From Clostridiales bacterium (GTDB lineage Bacteria > Acidobacteriota > Aminicenantia > Aminicenantales > UBA8522): a stretch of DNA of 64,000 nucleotides. The stretch's first letter is position 1. Every line of letters begins with the position of its first letter. The stretch spans positions 124,001 through 188,000 of the forward strand of contig JARYMI010000001.1 in the NCBI GenBank assembly GCA_029907205.1, written 5' to 3'. Under the pieces are notes generated by a model that saw only the letters and a list, made by a program, of their open reading frames with translations, made no database searches and was not told the origin of the DNA. Shown here piece by piece: positions 57,101 to 64,000 of the stretch. The translations under genes were made by a program, and so were the position numbers.

Positions 57101-57549
57101 ATGAGAGTGGCGGGGTTGACTTTAACCACGACGGGGTCGAGGGGAGCCTGGCGGACGACTCTCCTCACCGCTGCCTTGACCAGGGCTTTGGCCTTTTCGG
57201 TCGCCTCCTCCTTTTTTTGATGAACCCAGGAGCACTGTTCCCGGATGTTGGACATCTGAAAAAGGAATCGGTTCAATTGGGCTGTTTCACAGGCCTTGCG
57301 AAACGTTTTTTCGTGCATCAAGGGTGAGCAAGAAGCGACCACAACCCGGTCAAGCCCCATCTCCTTTATATCCTTGATGATGAGCTCCTGGCCGGGATCG
57401 GAGCACATGAACTTGTACTCCCGGGCCACCGCGACACCGTCGAGTTTGGAAGCAAAATCCGTCACTTCATAGACATCAACCGTCTGAGCGATGTTCAATC
57501 CACAATGGCAGATATAGACGCCAACCTTCACATTTTTCTCCTTGCTCAT
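54145..57549 (-). CDS. hdrA: HdrA with inserted GltD/NfnB-like oxidoreductase module
   Basis: A 1134-residue cytoplasmic flavoprotein. Residues 1-260 are the HdrA N-terminus (VGVYICHCGLNIAQTVDV, FAD motif LIVGGGIAGIQAAL near 150, CTACGECAKVCP near 247). Residues about 295-700 are a glutamate-synthase-small-subunit-like module: PPCGETCPIGQEAAGY, VCGRVCYHPCESECNRR, FAD motif IAIIGSGPSGLACG (about 391) and NAD(P) motif VAVVGGGNTAIDAA (about 521). After CLNCGICVECQECVRVC the HdrA C-terminal half resumes, ending with CSGCRLCNDLCP and CKGCGTCVAACP. It should couple NAD(P)H with HdrBC and ferredoxin through two flavins. It overlaps hdrB by 4 bases. Confidence 0.94.
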   Translation of the reverse strand: MSKEKNVKVGVYICHCGLNIAQTVDVYEVTDFASKLDGVAVAREYKFMCSDPGQELIIKDIKEMGLDRVVVASCSPLMHEKTFRKACETAQLNRFLFQMSNIREQCSWVHQKKEEATEKAKALVKAAVRRVVRQAPLDPVVVKVNPATLIVGGGIAGIQAALEIADSGNKVYLVERESTIGGKMAKFDKTFPTLDCAACILTPKMVSVAQHEHIELLSLSEIEDVQGFIGDFTVKVKKKARYVSEKCTACGECAKVCPIQVPNSFEENQVRRSAIYRTFPQAVPNTYLIDKEERPPCGETCPIGQEAAGYIALVAKGKFAEAARLIRRDNPLPFVCGRVCYHPCESECNRRFVDVPLAIKNIKRFVMDWELKNKGLVEPPKVEEKKEEKIAIIGSGPSGLACGHELALRGYSPVIFEKHEVAGGMLALGIPEYRLPREILNREIDYIKKMGVTIKTNVALGKDFVIDDLLNQGYKAIYIATGAHKSLKMAIPGEDLEGVFHGVDFLRNINLGKPQPVGKRVAVVGGGNTAIDAARTALRCGAKEVTILYRRTRKEMPAEEAEIQAAEEEGVGIQYLVAPVEVLGKEGKISGVRCIRMELGEPDSSGRRRPVPVEGSEHDLGFDTLLIAVSQAPVVDFISEKYPLKVTKWSTLEVNPETLETNIRGVFAGGDAVLGPATVIAAMSDGKRAAEAIAKYLNNEPLADFTSPRAKKLAKRDESFRPHRYAPTFKETPKVPRTKMSEITMEKRLKTFEEVELGFTEEEAMKEAERCLNCGICVECQECVRVCEPKAINHRMKDEIKEIKVGQILLATGYTTLNSKALSLYGYGEFDNVYTSLEFERIVSSTGSTQGRIVLKNGQEPRAIGIIHCVGSRDEKYHPYCSRVCCMYALKFAHLIKDRTNAEVYEFYIDMRAFGKGYEEFYSRILEEGVNVIRGKVAEVVQAGWSKKEEGTLLIRCEDTLIKKYREIPVDMVVLCNAIEPQPDAGDIQRLFSISRSPDGFFLEKHPKLDPTATATDGIYIAGCCQGPKDIPDSVAQASSAAARILAYISKGEIEIEPIQAYIDPELCSGCRLCNDLCPYTAIKFSEDEGVSKVNEALCKGCGTCVAACPSAASQQNHFRDEQIFAEIEGLLGS

Positions 57550-58415
57550 AGCCTTCCTCCGAGAATCTTCTCTCCAACGGGGACAAGGTTTTGGTCAAGC
57601 CCGGCTTCCTTTGGCGTCGAGCCCATGGAAAGAGCCAAAAGTTGTGTGAAAAAGAGGACAGGGATACGGACCTTGACCTTGAATTTCTTGCTGATTTTCT
57701 TCTGATAAGCATCCAAATTGATCTGACACAGGGGGCACGTTGTCACGATGCAATCGGCGCCGTTCTCCACGGCACACTCGAGAATCTCTTTGTTTAGCTT
57801 CAGGGCGACTTCATGAAAGGTTGTCATGAGCATTCCCCCGCAGCAACGGACTTTCACGGGAAAATAGACATTTTTTCCGCCCAACGCTTCAAACAGCTTA
57901 TCCATCGTGGTTGGATTTTCCGGGTCATCGAAGACCCCTTCTGGCCTGACGATCTGGCAGCCATAGTACTGAGCAATGTTGAGGCCCTCCAGGGAGTGCC
58001 TGGCCCTGGAAGCGATCGCATCAATCCCGACATCATTGACGAGGACATCGAGAGGATGCCGGGCCTTGACCTTCAGGTGATAGGACAGGCCGTCTCGTTT
58101 TAAAGATTGGTTGACTTTAGCCTTCAAAATGAAATTTTCTTTTAGAATTTTGTTCGTCTTGTTGAGAATGGTGTAGCAGGAACTGCAGGGAGCGACGACG
58201 TCTCCTCCCATCCTTTCCGCCAGGGCCAGGTTGCGGGCGGAAAAGACAAGGGAAATCGTCTCCTTGGTGGACATGTACATCGTGGCTCCGCAGCAATTCC
58301 AATCCTCGAGCTCAACCAATTCTTCCCCTAAGCTTTGAAAAACCCAGCGCGTCGATAAATCATACGATTTTGCTGACGATTCTAAACTGCAACCGGGATA
58401 ATACAGGTAGGACAT
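57546..58415 (-). CDS. hdrB: heterodisulfide reductase subunit B-like protein 2
   Basis: A 289-residue CCG-domain protein: YYPGCSLESSAKSYDLS, DWNCCGATMYMS, and in the second repeat YYGCQIVRP, VRCCGGML and CPLCQINLDAY. It is close in layout to the HdrB at 29085-29954. ATG 58415 has GAGGAGG upstream; the ORF to 58454 overlaps hdrC and lacks that site. It is the catalytic disulfide-type subunit of the minus-strand Hdr; the true acceptor is unknown. Confidence 0.93.
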   Translation of the reverse strand: MSYLYYPGCSLESSAKSYDLSTRWVFQSLGEELVELEDWNCCGATMYMSTKETISLVFSARNLALAERMGGDVVAPCSSCYTILNKTNKILKENFILKAKVNQSLKRDGLSYHLKVKARHPLDVLVNDVGIDAIASRARHSLEGLNIAQYYGCQIVRPEGVFDDPENPTTMDKLFEALGGKNVYFPVKVRCCGGMLMTTFHEVALKLNKEILECAVENGADCIVTTCPLCQINLDAYQKKISKKFKVKVRIPVLFFTQLLALSMGSTPKEAGLDQNLVPVGEKILGGRL

Positions 58416-58425
58416 TGTCGCCTCC

Positions 58426-59091
58426 TCAGGACACCTTGGCCAAGCCCAGGACATGACCTTTTTGGGGAGCCGCAGGATACACCCCCTCAGGCACGATCAT
58501 CTCCATCACTTCAGCCTCAGCCAGGATGGCCGAAAGCTCTTTCCTTTTTTTTATTCTTGCGGGAAACGGAGCAATTCTTCCTTTCCTGAACAACCGGTAG
58601 GCCAGGGGGAGAAGAGAAAAAAGCTTCAGGGGATTCGTCTTCAGGTAGTAAAGAAGAAGCAGCCCGGCCTCGTAACTTCGACCGTAGCGGTTGATCAGAT
58701 AAACAAAGGATTTTGAGAGAACAAAGATAGGAAATCTTTTGGGAAAAAGCTCCTTCTCCATGGCCATTCTTTTGAGCGCATAGAGAATATCCGTGACTTT
58801 AATGCCCATGGGACATCGAACTGTGCAGGCGTAGCAAGAAGCGCATATCCAGATGGTGCGGCTGTTGAGGATGGATTCCATCGCTCCGGCTCGAAAAAGG
58901 GCGATGATTTCACGCGGCATGACGTCCATCGTATAACTCACTGGACAGGACCCCGTGCACGTTCCGCACTGAATGCATTTCTTGATTTTTTCCCCTCCAG
59001 GTATGTTGGAGACCTGGTAGAGGAAAGCGGCTCGAAGCTCGCTCTCTTTCTTATCCAGGATTCCTGGCTCTTTTAAAACATCGACGGCCAT
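58426..59091 (-). CDS. hdrC: heterodisulfide reductase subunit C-like protein 2
   Basis: A 221-residue protein with two [4Fe-4S] sites, CIQCGTCTGSCP (about residue 39) and CASCYACTVRCP (about 82), and a longer C-terminus than the plus-strand HdrC (EGVYPAAPQKGHVLGLAKVS at the end). Soluble. It is the first gene of the minus-strand hdrC-hdrB-hdrA operon, with GGAGG before its ATG. A weak sigma-54 promoter candidate lies about 110 bases upstream. Confidence 0.93.
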   Translation of the reverse strand: MAVDVLKEPGILDKKESELRAAFLYQVSNIPGGEKIKKCIQCGTCTGSCPVSYTMDVMPREIIALFRAGAMESILNSRTIWICASCYACTVRCPMGIKVTDILYALKRMAMEKELFPKRFPIFVLSKSFVYLINRYGRSYEAGLLLLYYLKTNPLKLFSLLPLAYRLFRKGRIAPFPARIKKRKELSAILAEAEVMEMIVPEGVYPAAPQKGHVLGLAKVS

Positions 59092-59204
59092 CGTGTTGAC
59101 CTCCTCGGGCTTTTTTCAGCATTCCTTGGTATTGTCCGATTAACGTGATTAAACGTCAATTCGGTCAAGGCGCATTCCCAGGCCTCGACATTAGTCAGAA
59201 AAGA

Positions 59205-59222
59205 TTGCAATTTTGATACCAA
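59205..59222 (-). promoter_or_regulatory. weak sigma-54 promoter candidate for hdrCBA
   Basis: On the minus strand TTGGTATCAAAATTGCAA has GG (59220-59219) and GC (59208-59207) exactly 10 bases apart, with TTGCAA at -12. The -24 box is TGGTAT, not TGGCAC. A TTGATATCAA palindrome lies about 45-55 bases upstream. The rest of the 286-base gap (59092-59377) shows nothing else. Confidence 0.4.
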
Positions 59223-59377
59223 ATTGAGGGATAAAAGCCGGTTCTCCGGGATTCCTTTAACCTGTTGATATCAAACAAATAACCGAATCAGAAAATTCTC
59301 GGAATAAGGCCTTAGGAGGTTAAGCTGAGGAGATTTTCCCCAGTTTTGGGAAATTTTCCCAACGCCGCTTTTTTCCG

Positions 59378-62300
59378 CTAAAATCCGGGAGAGAAACTGA
59401 ACTGGAAGTGCCAGCCCTTCCCCGGCCGCTCAAAGGGCTTGACATAATTAACGCCAAGCACCAAGAAACCGAAGAGATTTGCTCTCAATCCAACGCCGGC
59501 ACTCGAGACGGGATGACGGATGGCCTCTTTAAGCTTGATCGGGTATTTTTCATCCCACCAAGCCATTCCGCAGTCATAGAACGCCACGACATCGACCGGG
59601 AAGACTCCATAGTAGCCTCTGCCAATCCCGAGCACTCCAAACAGCGGAAAGCGCAGCTCGATATTGCCAACCAGGATTTTGCTGCCATAGAGCCGCGTCT
59701 GATCAAAGTCCTCATCCGAGCTAAAACTGTAATAATCGTAACCGCGGACGAGGCTTTCGTAGCCGATATAGAGGTACCAAAGCCGTTCGTCCTCCGCTCC
59801 CTTTCCGTAGCGGCCGTAATGAAGAAGACGCAGGGCGAGCGTAAAGGGCCTCGCCGGCATGAAGTACCGTCTGTAGTCGGCCAACACCGAATAATACTTG
59901 ATATTGCCGATCGTCGGGGCAAACTCAATGATATAACTCTGCCCGATGACCGGGCCGGTCGCGCCGAAAATGGCGCTGTCATAGATGAGAGCCGCGCTGG
60001 TCGTCGTGAAGGTGAGACTGTCGGCGGAGTCGAGTTGAAGAATATCCCGGGTCGGCTGGGAATTAGCGACCAGGGAGTAGGCATAGGTAACGACCTCGTG
60101 ATCAAAATCGATATAGCTGAAACCAGTGCTGAGCTCCAGCCGGCGAACTTGATTGAATGGATAAGAAAGAAAGCCCGCGATTTCATAGTTGATCTGCCAA
60201 TAAAGCTCCTCCTGCTCGATGTAGGAGAACTGGCCGTAGTAATCGCCGTAGCCTGCGGAAGAGTACCCATAAACATAAGGGGTGCGCTGGGCGACCGCAC
60301 CCCAGTTCAAACGGTGCTCTGAATTCATATAACCAACGAGGGCAGCGGCATCCTTCAGCCGGCTGCTGGACTGAGCCATCGTGGCGAGCGTGTGGTAGCC
60401 CAGCATATCCGTCCAAAAGAGAGTGACTCCGCCTCCCGTGTAGGTGCCGAACCGATCGACGCCCACGGCAACTGTTGGGGAGCTGACGTAGTCAAGACTT
60501 AGTTTCGGCTTGTAGCCGCTTTCGGGGAATTCCGTCTGTTCCGGAAGCCCGAACAGCGGATTCTTCAAGAGTCCGAGCAGCGCTCCGGCCGGCTGCTCGC
60601 GCGGCGGAAGGACTGAAAGGAGCTTGCCCCCAAACTCGGCAAGAGTGGTTCTGTCCTGGAGGGCCTCAGGTTGATCGATGGAGAAAATGGTGAACTCGCC
60701 CGCGTCATAACCCGAATAGACGAGCCGCCCGGTTTTCTGAGCCACAGAGATTGCCGGACTCAGGTCAGTGATTCCGCTCGCTCCCGTATAGAGGTTTGTC
60801 ACCTGGAATACTTGGTTCGAGGCCAAGTCAAGGCGGTAGATATCTGGCTTCCCGCAGTGGTCGGAAAGGAAGTAGAGACTCCGGGAGTCTGGAGACCACT
60901 GCGGGTTGATGTTTTTGGCTGAAGCGAAGCTCGGAAGCCTCTTTATTTCCTTTGTGTCGGGGTTGATTAAGGCCAGCTCATAATCGCCGTAGCTTAAGAG
61001 GGAGAGGTCTGTGCCGAAGCGGTCGGTCACAAAGGCAATCGAATGTCCGTCGGGCGACCAGGAAGGCTGAAGCTCGGCAAACACGTCATGGGTGAGCTGC
61101 CGCAAGCTCTTTGAGCCCAGGTCATAGACATAGAGGTCTGTCTTGCCCCCAGCCATGGCTGCAAAAGCGATGTGCCTTCCGTCGGGAGACCAGGTCGGGC
61201 TATAAATCTCGCTCAATCCCGGAAACGCGATCTCCTCGACGATCCTTCCATCGGCCGGATCAAGAATATTGAGAACGGGCCGGCCTTTGCTGACAGCGCT
61301 AAAAACAAACCTCTTCTCCTCGAAATCCCAGCTGCCGGCAGACCTGATGAACCCCAGGCTCTCAAATTCGGGGCTGGTAGCTGTACGGGTGATTTTCCTG
61401 ACAATCTTTCCCATCTCGACGTCGGCCTGGTAGAGGTCGATGGCAAAAAGGTCCCTCGTCGACAGGAACATAATCTTTTTTCCGTCTGGGCTGACCGAAG
61501 GCGAAACGTTGTAGATGTTCTCTTCCGACCCTTTAAACAGGATCTTGCTTGACGGGTCGACAAGCTGGGCCTCCTTGAGGAGCGGCTCGTAGGCTGTTTT
61601 ATACGACTGCTGCCAGTCCTTGGATAAAGCCTCAGAGCTGATGCTGAGGACTCTTGTCAGCACGCTTTCCATGTCCTGGGTCCGGCCGACGCTTTTCATC
61701 AGCCGGGAAACCACTTCATCCCCCCACCGGCCGGTGATGTAAGCCCACAAGGCATGGCCGTAACGGTAGGGGAAGTACTTAGAGGTGTTATTCAGCTTTT
61801 TGATCTTGGGGAGGAAGTCTCTCTGGAAGGCGTCCCGCATCCACATCGATGTCGTCGCATCCACCGGACCGATCGAAATGTACTCGGCCATGCCTTCGAT
61901 GAACCAGAGGGGAATCTGTTGAATCCCAGCCGCGGCCGCTGCTCCGCCCGGCCCGCCGATTTTCATAATATCGTACTGAAAAGCGTGAACGAGCTCATGG
62001 CCGATGACGTGGTCGGTTTCGGCGAGAGAAGACCCGACCGGCAGGATGATCCTTCGCTTCAAAGACTCGGTGACGCCCCCCGTTCCCTCTCCGATGATGT
62101 CGGAAATGACGGTTGTCTGCTGGAAATCAGGATTGCTCGCATAGAGGATAAGAGGCTGCCGTCCCTTGAGCTCATGGCTGAGGAGGCGCGAAATCCGGGC
62201 ATACCAGCGCTCGGCCATCCGGGCTGAGATTTCGGCCATCTCCTTGAATTCGGGATAGTAATAGACATCGAAATGTTTGGTCGTGATGACCCTGAAATTG

Positions 62301-62425
62301 AAACGTTGATACTGAACTTTGTTCCGGCCGAAGTATTGGCCAAAAAGGCCGGAATTCAAAATCGTCAGGCTTAAGCTCAAACAGGCAAAGAGGGCCAATG
62401 CCGTCCGTCTCCTTGTGTCGCCCAT
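59378..62425 (-). CDS. peptidase-MA-like/PD40 beta-propeller/beta-barrel envelope protein
   Basis: A 1015-residue protein. A signal peptide (TALALFACLSLSLTILNSGL) comes first. A zinc-peptidase-like region follows near residue 145 with the HExxH motif in VIGHELVHAFQYD and a third-ligand candidate in IEGMAEYIS. Residues about 300-610 contain repeated PD40/TolB-like propeller blades (SPDGKKIMFLSTRDLF, WSPDGRHIAFAAM, WSPDGHSIAFVTDRFG). From about 650 the chain has alternating aromatic beta strands and ends in Phe (FQFSFSPGF), as outer-membrane barrels do. It is likely surface-anchored; substrate unknown. ATG 62425 follows GAGGAG. Confidence 0.82.
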   Translation of the reverse strand: MGDTRRRTALALFACLSLSLTILNSGLFGQYFGRNKVQYQRFNFRVITTKHFDVYYYPEFKEMAEISARMAERWYARISRLLSHELKGRQPLILYASNPDFQQTTVISDIIGEGTGGVTESLKRRIILPVGSSLAETDHVIGHELVHAFQYDIMKIGGPGGAAAAAGIQQIPLWFIEGMAEYISIGPVDATTSMWMRDAFQRDFLPKIKKLNNTSKYFPYRYGHALWAYITGRWGDEVVSRLMKSVGRTQDMESVLTRVLSISSEALSKDWQQSYKTAYEPLLKEAQLVDPSSKILFKGSEENIYNVSPSVSPDGKKIMFLSTRDLFAIDLYQADVEMGKIVRKITRTATSPEFESLGFIRSAGSWDFEEKRFVFSAVSKGRPVLNILDPADGRIVEEIAFPGLSEIYSPTWSPDGRHIAFAAMAGGKTDLYVYDLGSKSLRQLTHDVFAELQPSWSPDGHSIAFVTDRFGTDLSLLSYGDYELALINPDTKEIKRLPSFASAKNINPQWSPDSRSLYFLSDHCGKPDIYRLDLASNQVFQVTNLYTGASGITDLSPAISVAQKTGRLVYSGYDAGEFTIFSIDQPEALQDRTTLAEFGGKLLSVLPPREQPAGALLGLLKNPLFGLPEQTEFPESGYKPKLSLDYVSSPTVAVGVDRFGTYTGGGVTLFWTDMLGYHTLATMAQSSSRLKDAAALVGYMNSEHRLNWGAVAQRTPYVYGYSSAGYGDYYGQFSYIEQEELYWQINYEIAGFLSYPFNQVRRLELSTGFSYIDFDHEVVTYAYSLVANSQPTRDILQLDSADSLTFTTTSAALIYDSAIFGATGPVIGQSYIIEFAPTIGNIKYYSVLADYRRYFMPARPFTLALRLLHYGRYGKGAEDERLWYLYIGYESLVRGYDYYSFSSDEDFDQTRLYGSKILVGNIELRFPLFGVLGIGRGYYGVFPVDVVAFYDCGMAWWDEKYPIKLKEAIRHPVSSAGVGLRANLFGFLVLGVNYVKPFERPGKGWHFQFSFSPGF

Positions 62426-62506
62426 CGCTTGTCTCCTCGTCATGGCTGGATATCAGATGACAATTATTCCTACTATTCCTATCGATAATATATAATTAGT
62501 AAATTC

Positions 62507-63367
62507 TTATCGGGAGCGCTCTTTCGAACTCCATCCGCCTGCTCCCCGGACGTCGCCTCTTTTGCCCGAAGACAACTGAACCTGGGCCCATATCTTAAGA
62601 GCCTCGGGGATTTCGGGCATCTGGCCGAAGCCGCCCATCCTGCCTCCCCCAGGGCCAAATCCCCCGCCGCCTGGACGCATTCCGCCAGGCGACCGGCCTC
62701 GGACCAACCCTGGATCAAGCTTGCCCGTCTCAAACCCGACGCCGATCTTTTTTCCCGGCTGAGCTCCGACAGCGAAGGGCTGCTCGCCCGATTGGAGAAG
62801 CGGAATCTTTAATTCATAAACCAGGAGTCCGCTTGCGGGGACGGCCTTAACCTCGATTCCTTTAGCTTCCTCAACCCTTATTTTTCGAGAGGCTTCCTTC
62901 GTGGATGTGATGATCTCCAGCTCGGCCAAGACCTCCTCTGAAAAATCCTCGGCAGGAATTCCGCCCCATTCTCCGCGCGGCCGCATCGGCCGCTCACCCG
63001 GCGACATTCCCAGCGGATATCTGATCCCCAGGGCTTTGTCCTTTCCCCCCAGAGGATCAAACCAGACTGTCAGGCCCTGCATCATCATCTGGGCTCGCCT
63101 GACGTCATCCTCAGCAATTAGGCAGATATAAAGGTATTCCTGGTCATTAAAAAAACCCAGTGAAACATTTCCGTCCTCAATGATGGAAAGCGCCCCCCGC
63201 CAATCATCGGTGTTGCCGTCGATCACGATTTTAGGCCCGGGCGGAAGGCTTTCCATGACATACGTTGTAAAGGATCTGCAACTCACAAGAGCCAGAACAA
63301 AAAAACACAAAAGAAAATTCCTGGCAGGATATCTGACTTTTTTCACCTTCCTCTCCTTAAACGCCAT
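62507..63367 (-). CDS. lipoprotein with CBM9/DOMON-like domain
   Basis: A 286-residue protein. A basic start and hydrophobic run (FLLCFFVLALVSC) look like a lipoprotein signal ending at the Cys. The core (KIVIDGNTDDWRGALSIIED, VSLGFFNDQEYLYICLIAED) has the IDG..DW pattern of CBM9/DOMON-like sugar- or haem-binding sandwiches. A Gly/Pro/Arg-rich stretch near the end (GGMRPGGGGFGPGGGRMGGF) is low complexity. Function unknown. It lies 81 bases upstream of the large PD40 gene on the same strand, so it may be in the same operon. Confidence 0.7.
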   Translation of the reverse strand: MAFKERKVKKVRYPARNFLLCFFVLALVSCRSFTTYVMESLPPGPKIVIDGNTDDWRGALSIIEDGNVSLGFFNDQEYLYICLIAEDDVRRAQMMMQGLTVWFDPLGGKDKALGIRYPLGMSPGERPMRPRGEWGGIPAEDFSEEVLAELEIITSTKEASRKIRVEEAKGIEVKAVPASGLLVYELKIPLLQSGEQPFAVGAQPGKKIGVGFETGKLDPGLVRGRSPGGMRPGGGGFGPGGGRMGGFGQMPEIPEALKIWAQVQLSSGKRGDVRGAGGWSSKERSR

Positions 63368-63604
63368 CCGTCGCTCTACTGATTTTTCACCTATTAGACA
63401 AGCGGGACTGGGCGATTATTCCGTGAAGCGACGATGGCCAAAGGGACAGCCCAACGCGGACTGAAACTCACAAAAAAATGGCCAGGTTGCACTGGCCATG
63501 AAAAAGGGGAAAAAGGAGGCAACTCGAAGAGCTATCTATTCATCACTCTATTAGACAACCATTCCCTCATTTTTATTCCATTAAACGTTTTATCATCTGA
63601 CTCA

Positions 63605-64000
63605 TCATCCCCAGCCTTCGGGCCTGCCGGGCTGGGGTCTCCGGAGCTGCCGGAATTTTTCTTTTTGATCCTCCGTCAGGACTTTCTCGATCTCCTCCCG
63701 TTTTTTTTCTTCTGCCTGCCTGAAGGAGTCAAGGGCCTCCGGGGAGGGACCTTTTGCCCTGAAAGACTCCATCTGAGATTCGAATTTTTCTAAAATAGCC
63801 CTTATGCTGGCGGCCTGATCCTCCGATAAATCGAGCTCCCTTTGCAGAAGCGCCAGCTCAGACTGTGGGGAAAACGGCCTTTCCATAAAAGGAAAGCCCT
63901 CGGGCGGACGGCGACGAAAAGGAGGTGGTCCCGCGAACATGCCTTCGAGCTGCTTTTTTTGTTCAGCTGTCAGGAGGGGGTCGATTTCCTCCCTGAGCGA
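63605..64000 (-). CDS. Spy/CpxP-like periplasmic protein, C-terminal part (runs off window)
   Basis: The frame is open from the window edge to the stop at 63605, 131 residues; the ATG at 63940 is internal. The sequence is helical and rich in Pro/Arg/Glu, with repeated LTxxQ-type motifs: DPLLTAEQKKQLEGMF, LDLSEDQAASIRAIL and KVLTEDQKEKFRQL. These are typical of Spy/CpxP/periplasmic heavy-metal-sensor family chaperones. The signal peptide should lie beyond the edge. The gap 63368-63604 holds no gene I can name. Confidence 0.7.
   Translation of the reverse strand, partial: SLREEIDPLLTAEQKKQLEGMFAGPPPFRRRPPEGFPFMERPFSPQSELALLQRELDLSEDQAASIRAILEKFESQMESFRAKGPSPEALDSFRQAEEKKREEIEKVLTEDQKEKFRQLRRPQPGRPEGWG

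Overview
The window is bacterial chromosome from an anaerobe. Genes are closely spaced, many stop and start codons overlap, sigma-70-like promoters are recognisable, and four tRNA genes are present. The energy genes (NiFe hydrogenases, heterodisulfide-reductase modules, NuoEF-like NADH modules) point to a fermentative or syntrophic H2-metabolising organism with a diderm envelope (5'-nucleotidase lipoprotein, a large protein with a C-terminal beta-barrel-like end, a Spy-like protein). A relative of Candidatus Aminicenantota/Acidobacteriota or Desulfobacterota would fit. This is inference only; no rRNA or marker phylogeny is available here.

Positions 1-23.9 kb are mostly housekeeping. They hold a partial unknown gene, tRNA-Asp, a radical SAM/SPASM enzyme, the lemA-htpX pair, a mitochondrial-type citrate synthase behind a near-consensus promoter, homoserine dehydrogenase followed by a Cys/Met PLP enzyme, a 5'-nucleotidase, murA, a UPF0173 hydrolase, a DUF2520-type protein overlapping murB tail to tail, a TPR protein, a DUF4388/J-domain/TPR protein, a split glutamine-dependent NAD synthetase, rsmI and hsp20. 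On the minus strand follow rplU-rpmA-obg-nadD-rsfS and dksA-like-comF. From 23.9 to 28.2 kb lie tRNA-Val, a PAS/GAF HisKA_2 kinase, a REC-PAS-HD-GYP regulator, tRNA-Glu, tRNA-Lys and a lipoprotein.

Positions 28.5-59.1 kb form an electron-transfer island. Module 1 (28.5-42.1 kb, plus strand) is hdrC, hdrB and an N-terminal half of HdrA. It continues with a DRTGG/anti-sigma-like ATPase/sensory [FeFe]-hydrogenase-like/DRTGG/PHP/ATPase signalling block, then NuoE, a 2Fe-2S protein, NuoF and a chimera of a NuoG/HydA-like N-terminus with the C-terminal half of HdrA, then mvhD-mvhG-mvhA. It looks like a hydrogenase/NADH/Hdr-type electron-bifurcating complex in which HdrA is split and its second half is fused to the hydrogenase-type Fe-S arm. 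A sensor kinase and an NtrC-type sigma-54 activator follow. Module 2 (45.8-50.3 kb) is a group 3b-type hydrogenase hydBGDA. Its large subunit carries a C-terminal domain resembling the maturation endopeptidase. Then come response regulators, a separate maturation protease, hypB and hypA. Module 3 (54.1-59.1 kb, minus strand) is hdrC-hdrB plus an HdrA with an inserted GltD/NfnB-like NAD(P)H module.

Good sigma-54 (-24/-12) promoter matches precede hydBGDA and the response-regulator/hyp operon, and a weaker one precedes hdrCBA on the minus strand. The first two share a similar A/T-rich element at the same distance upstream, a candidate site for the adjacent activator. The last 5 kb hold a large PD40/peptidase-MA-like envelope protein, a lipoprotein with a CBM9/DOMON-like region and a partial Spy-like protein. 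Palindromic GGGGACGGTCC-type hairpins recur between genes.
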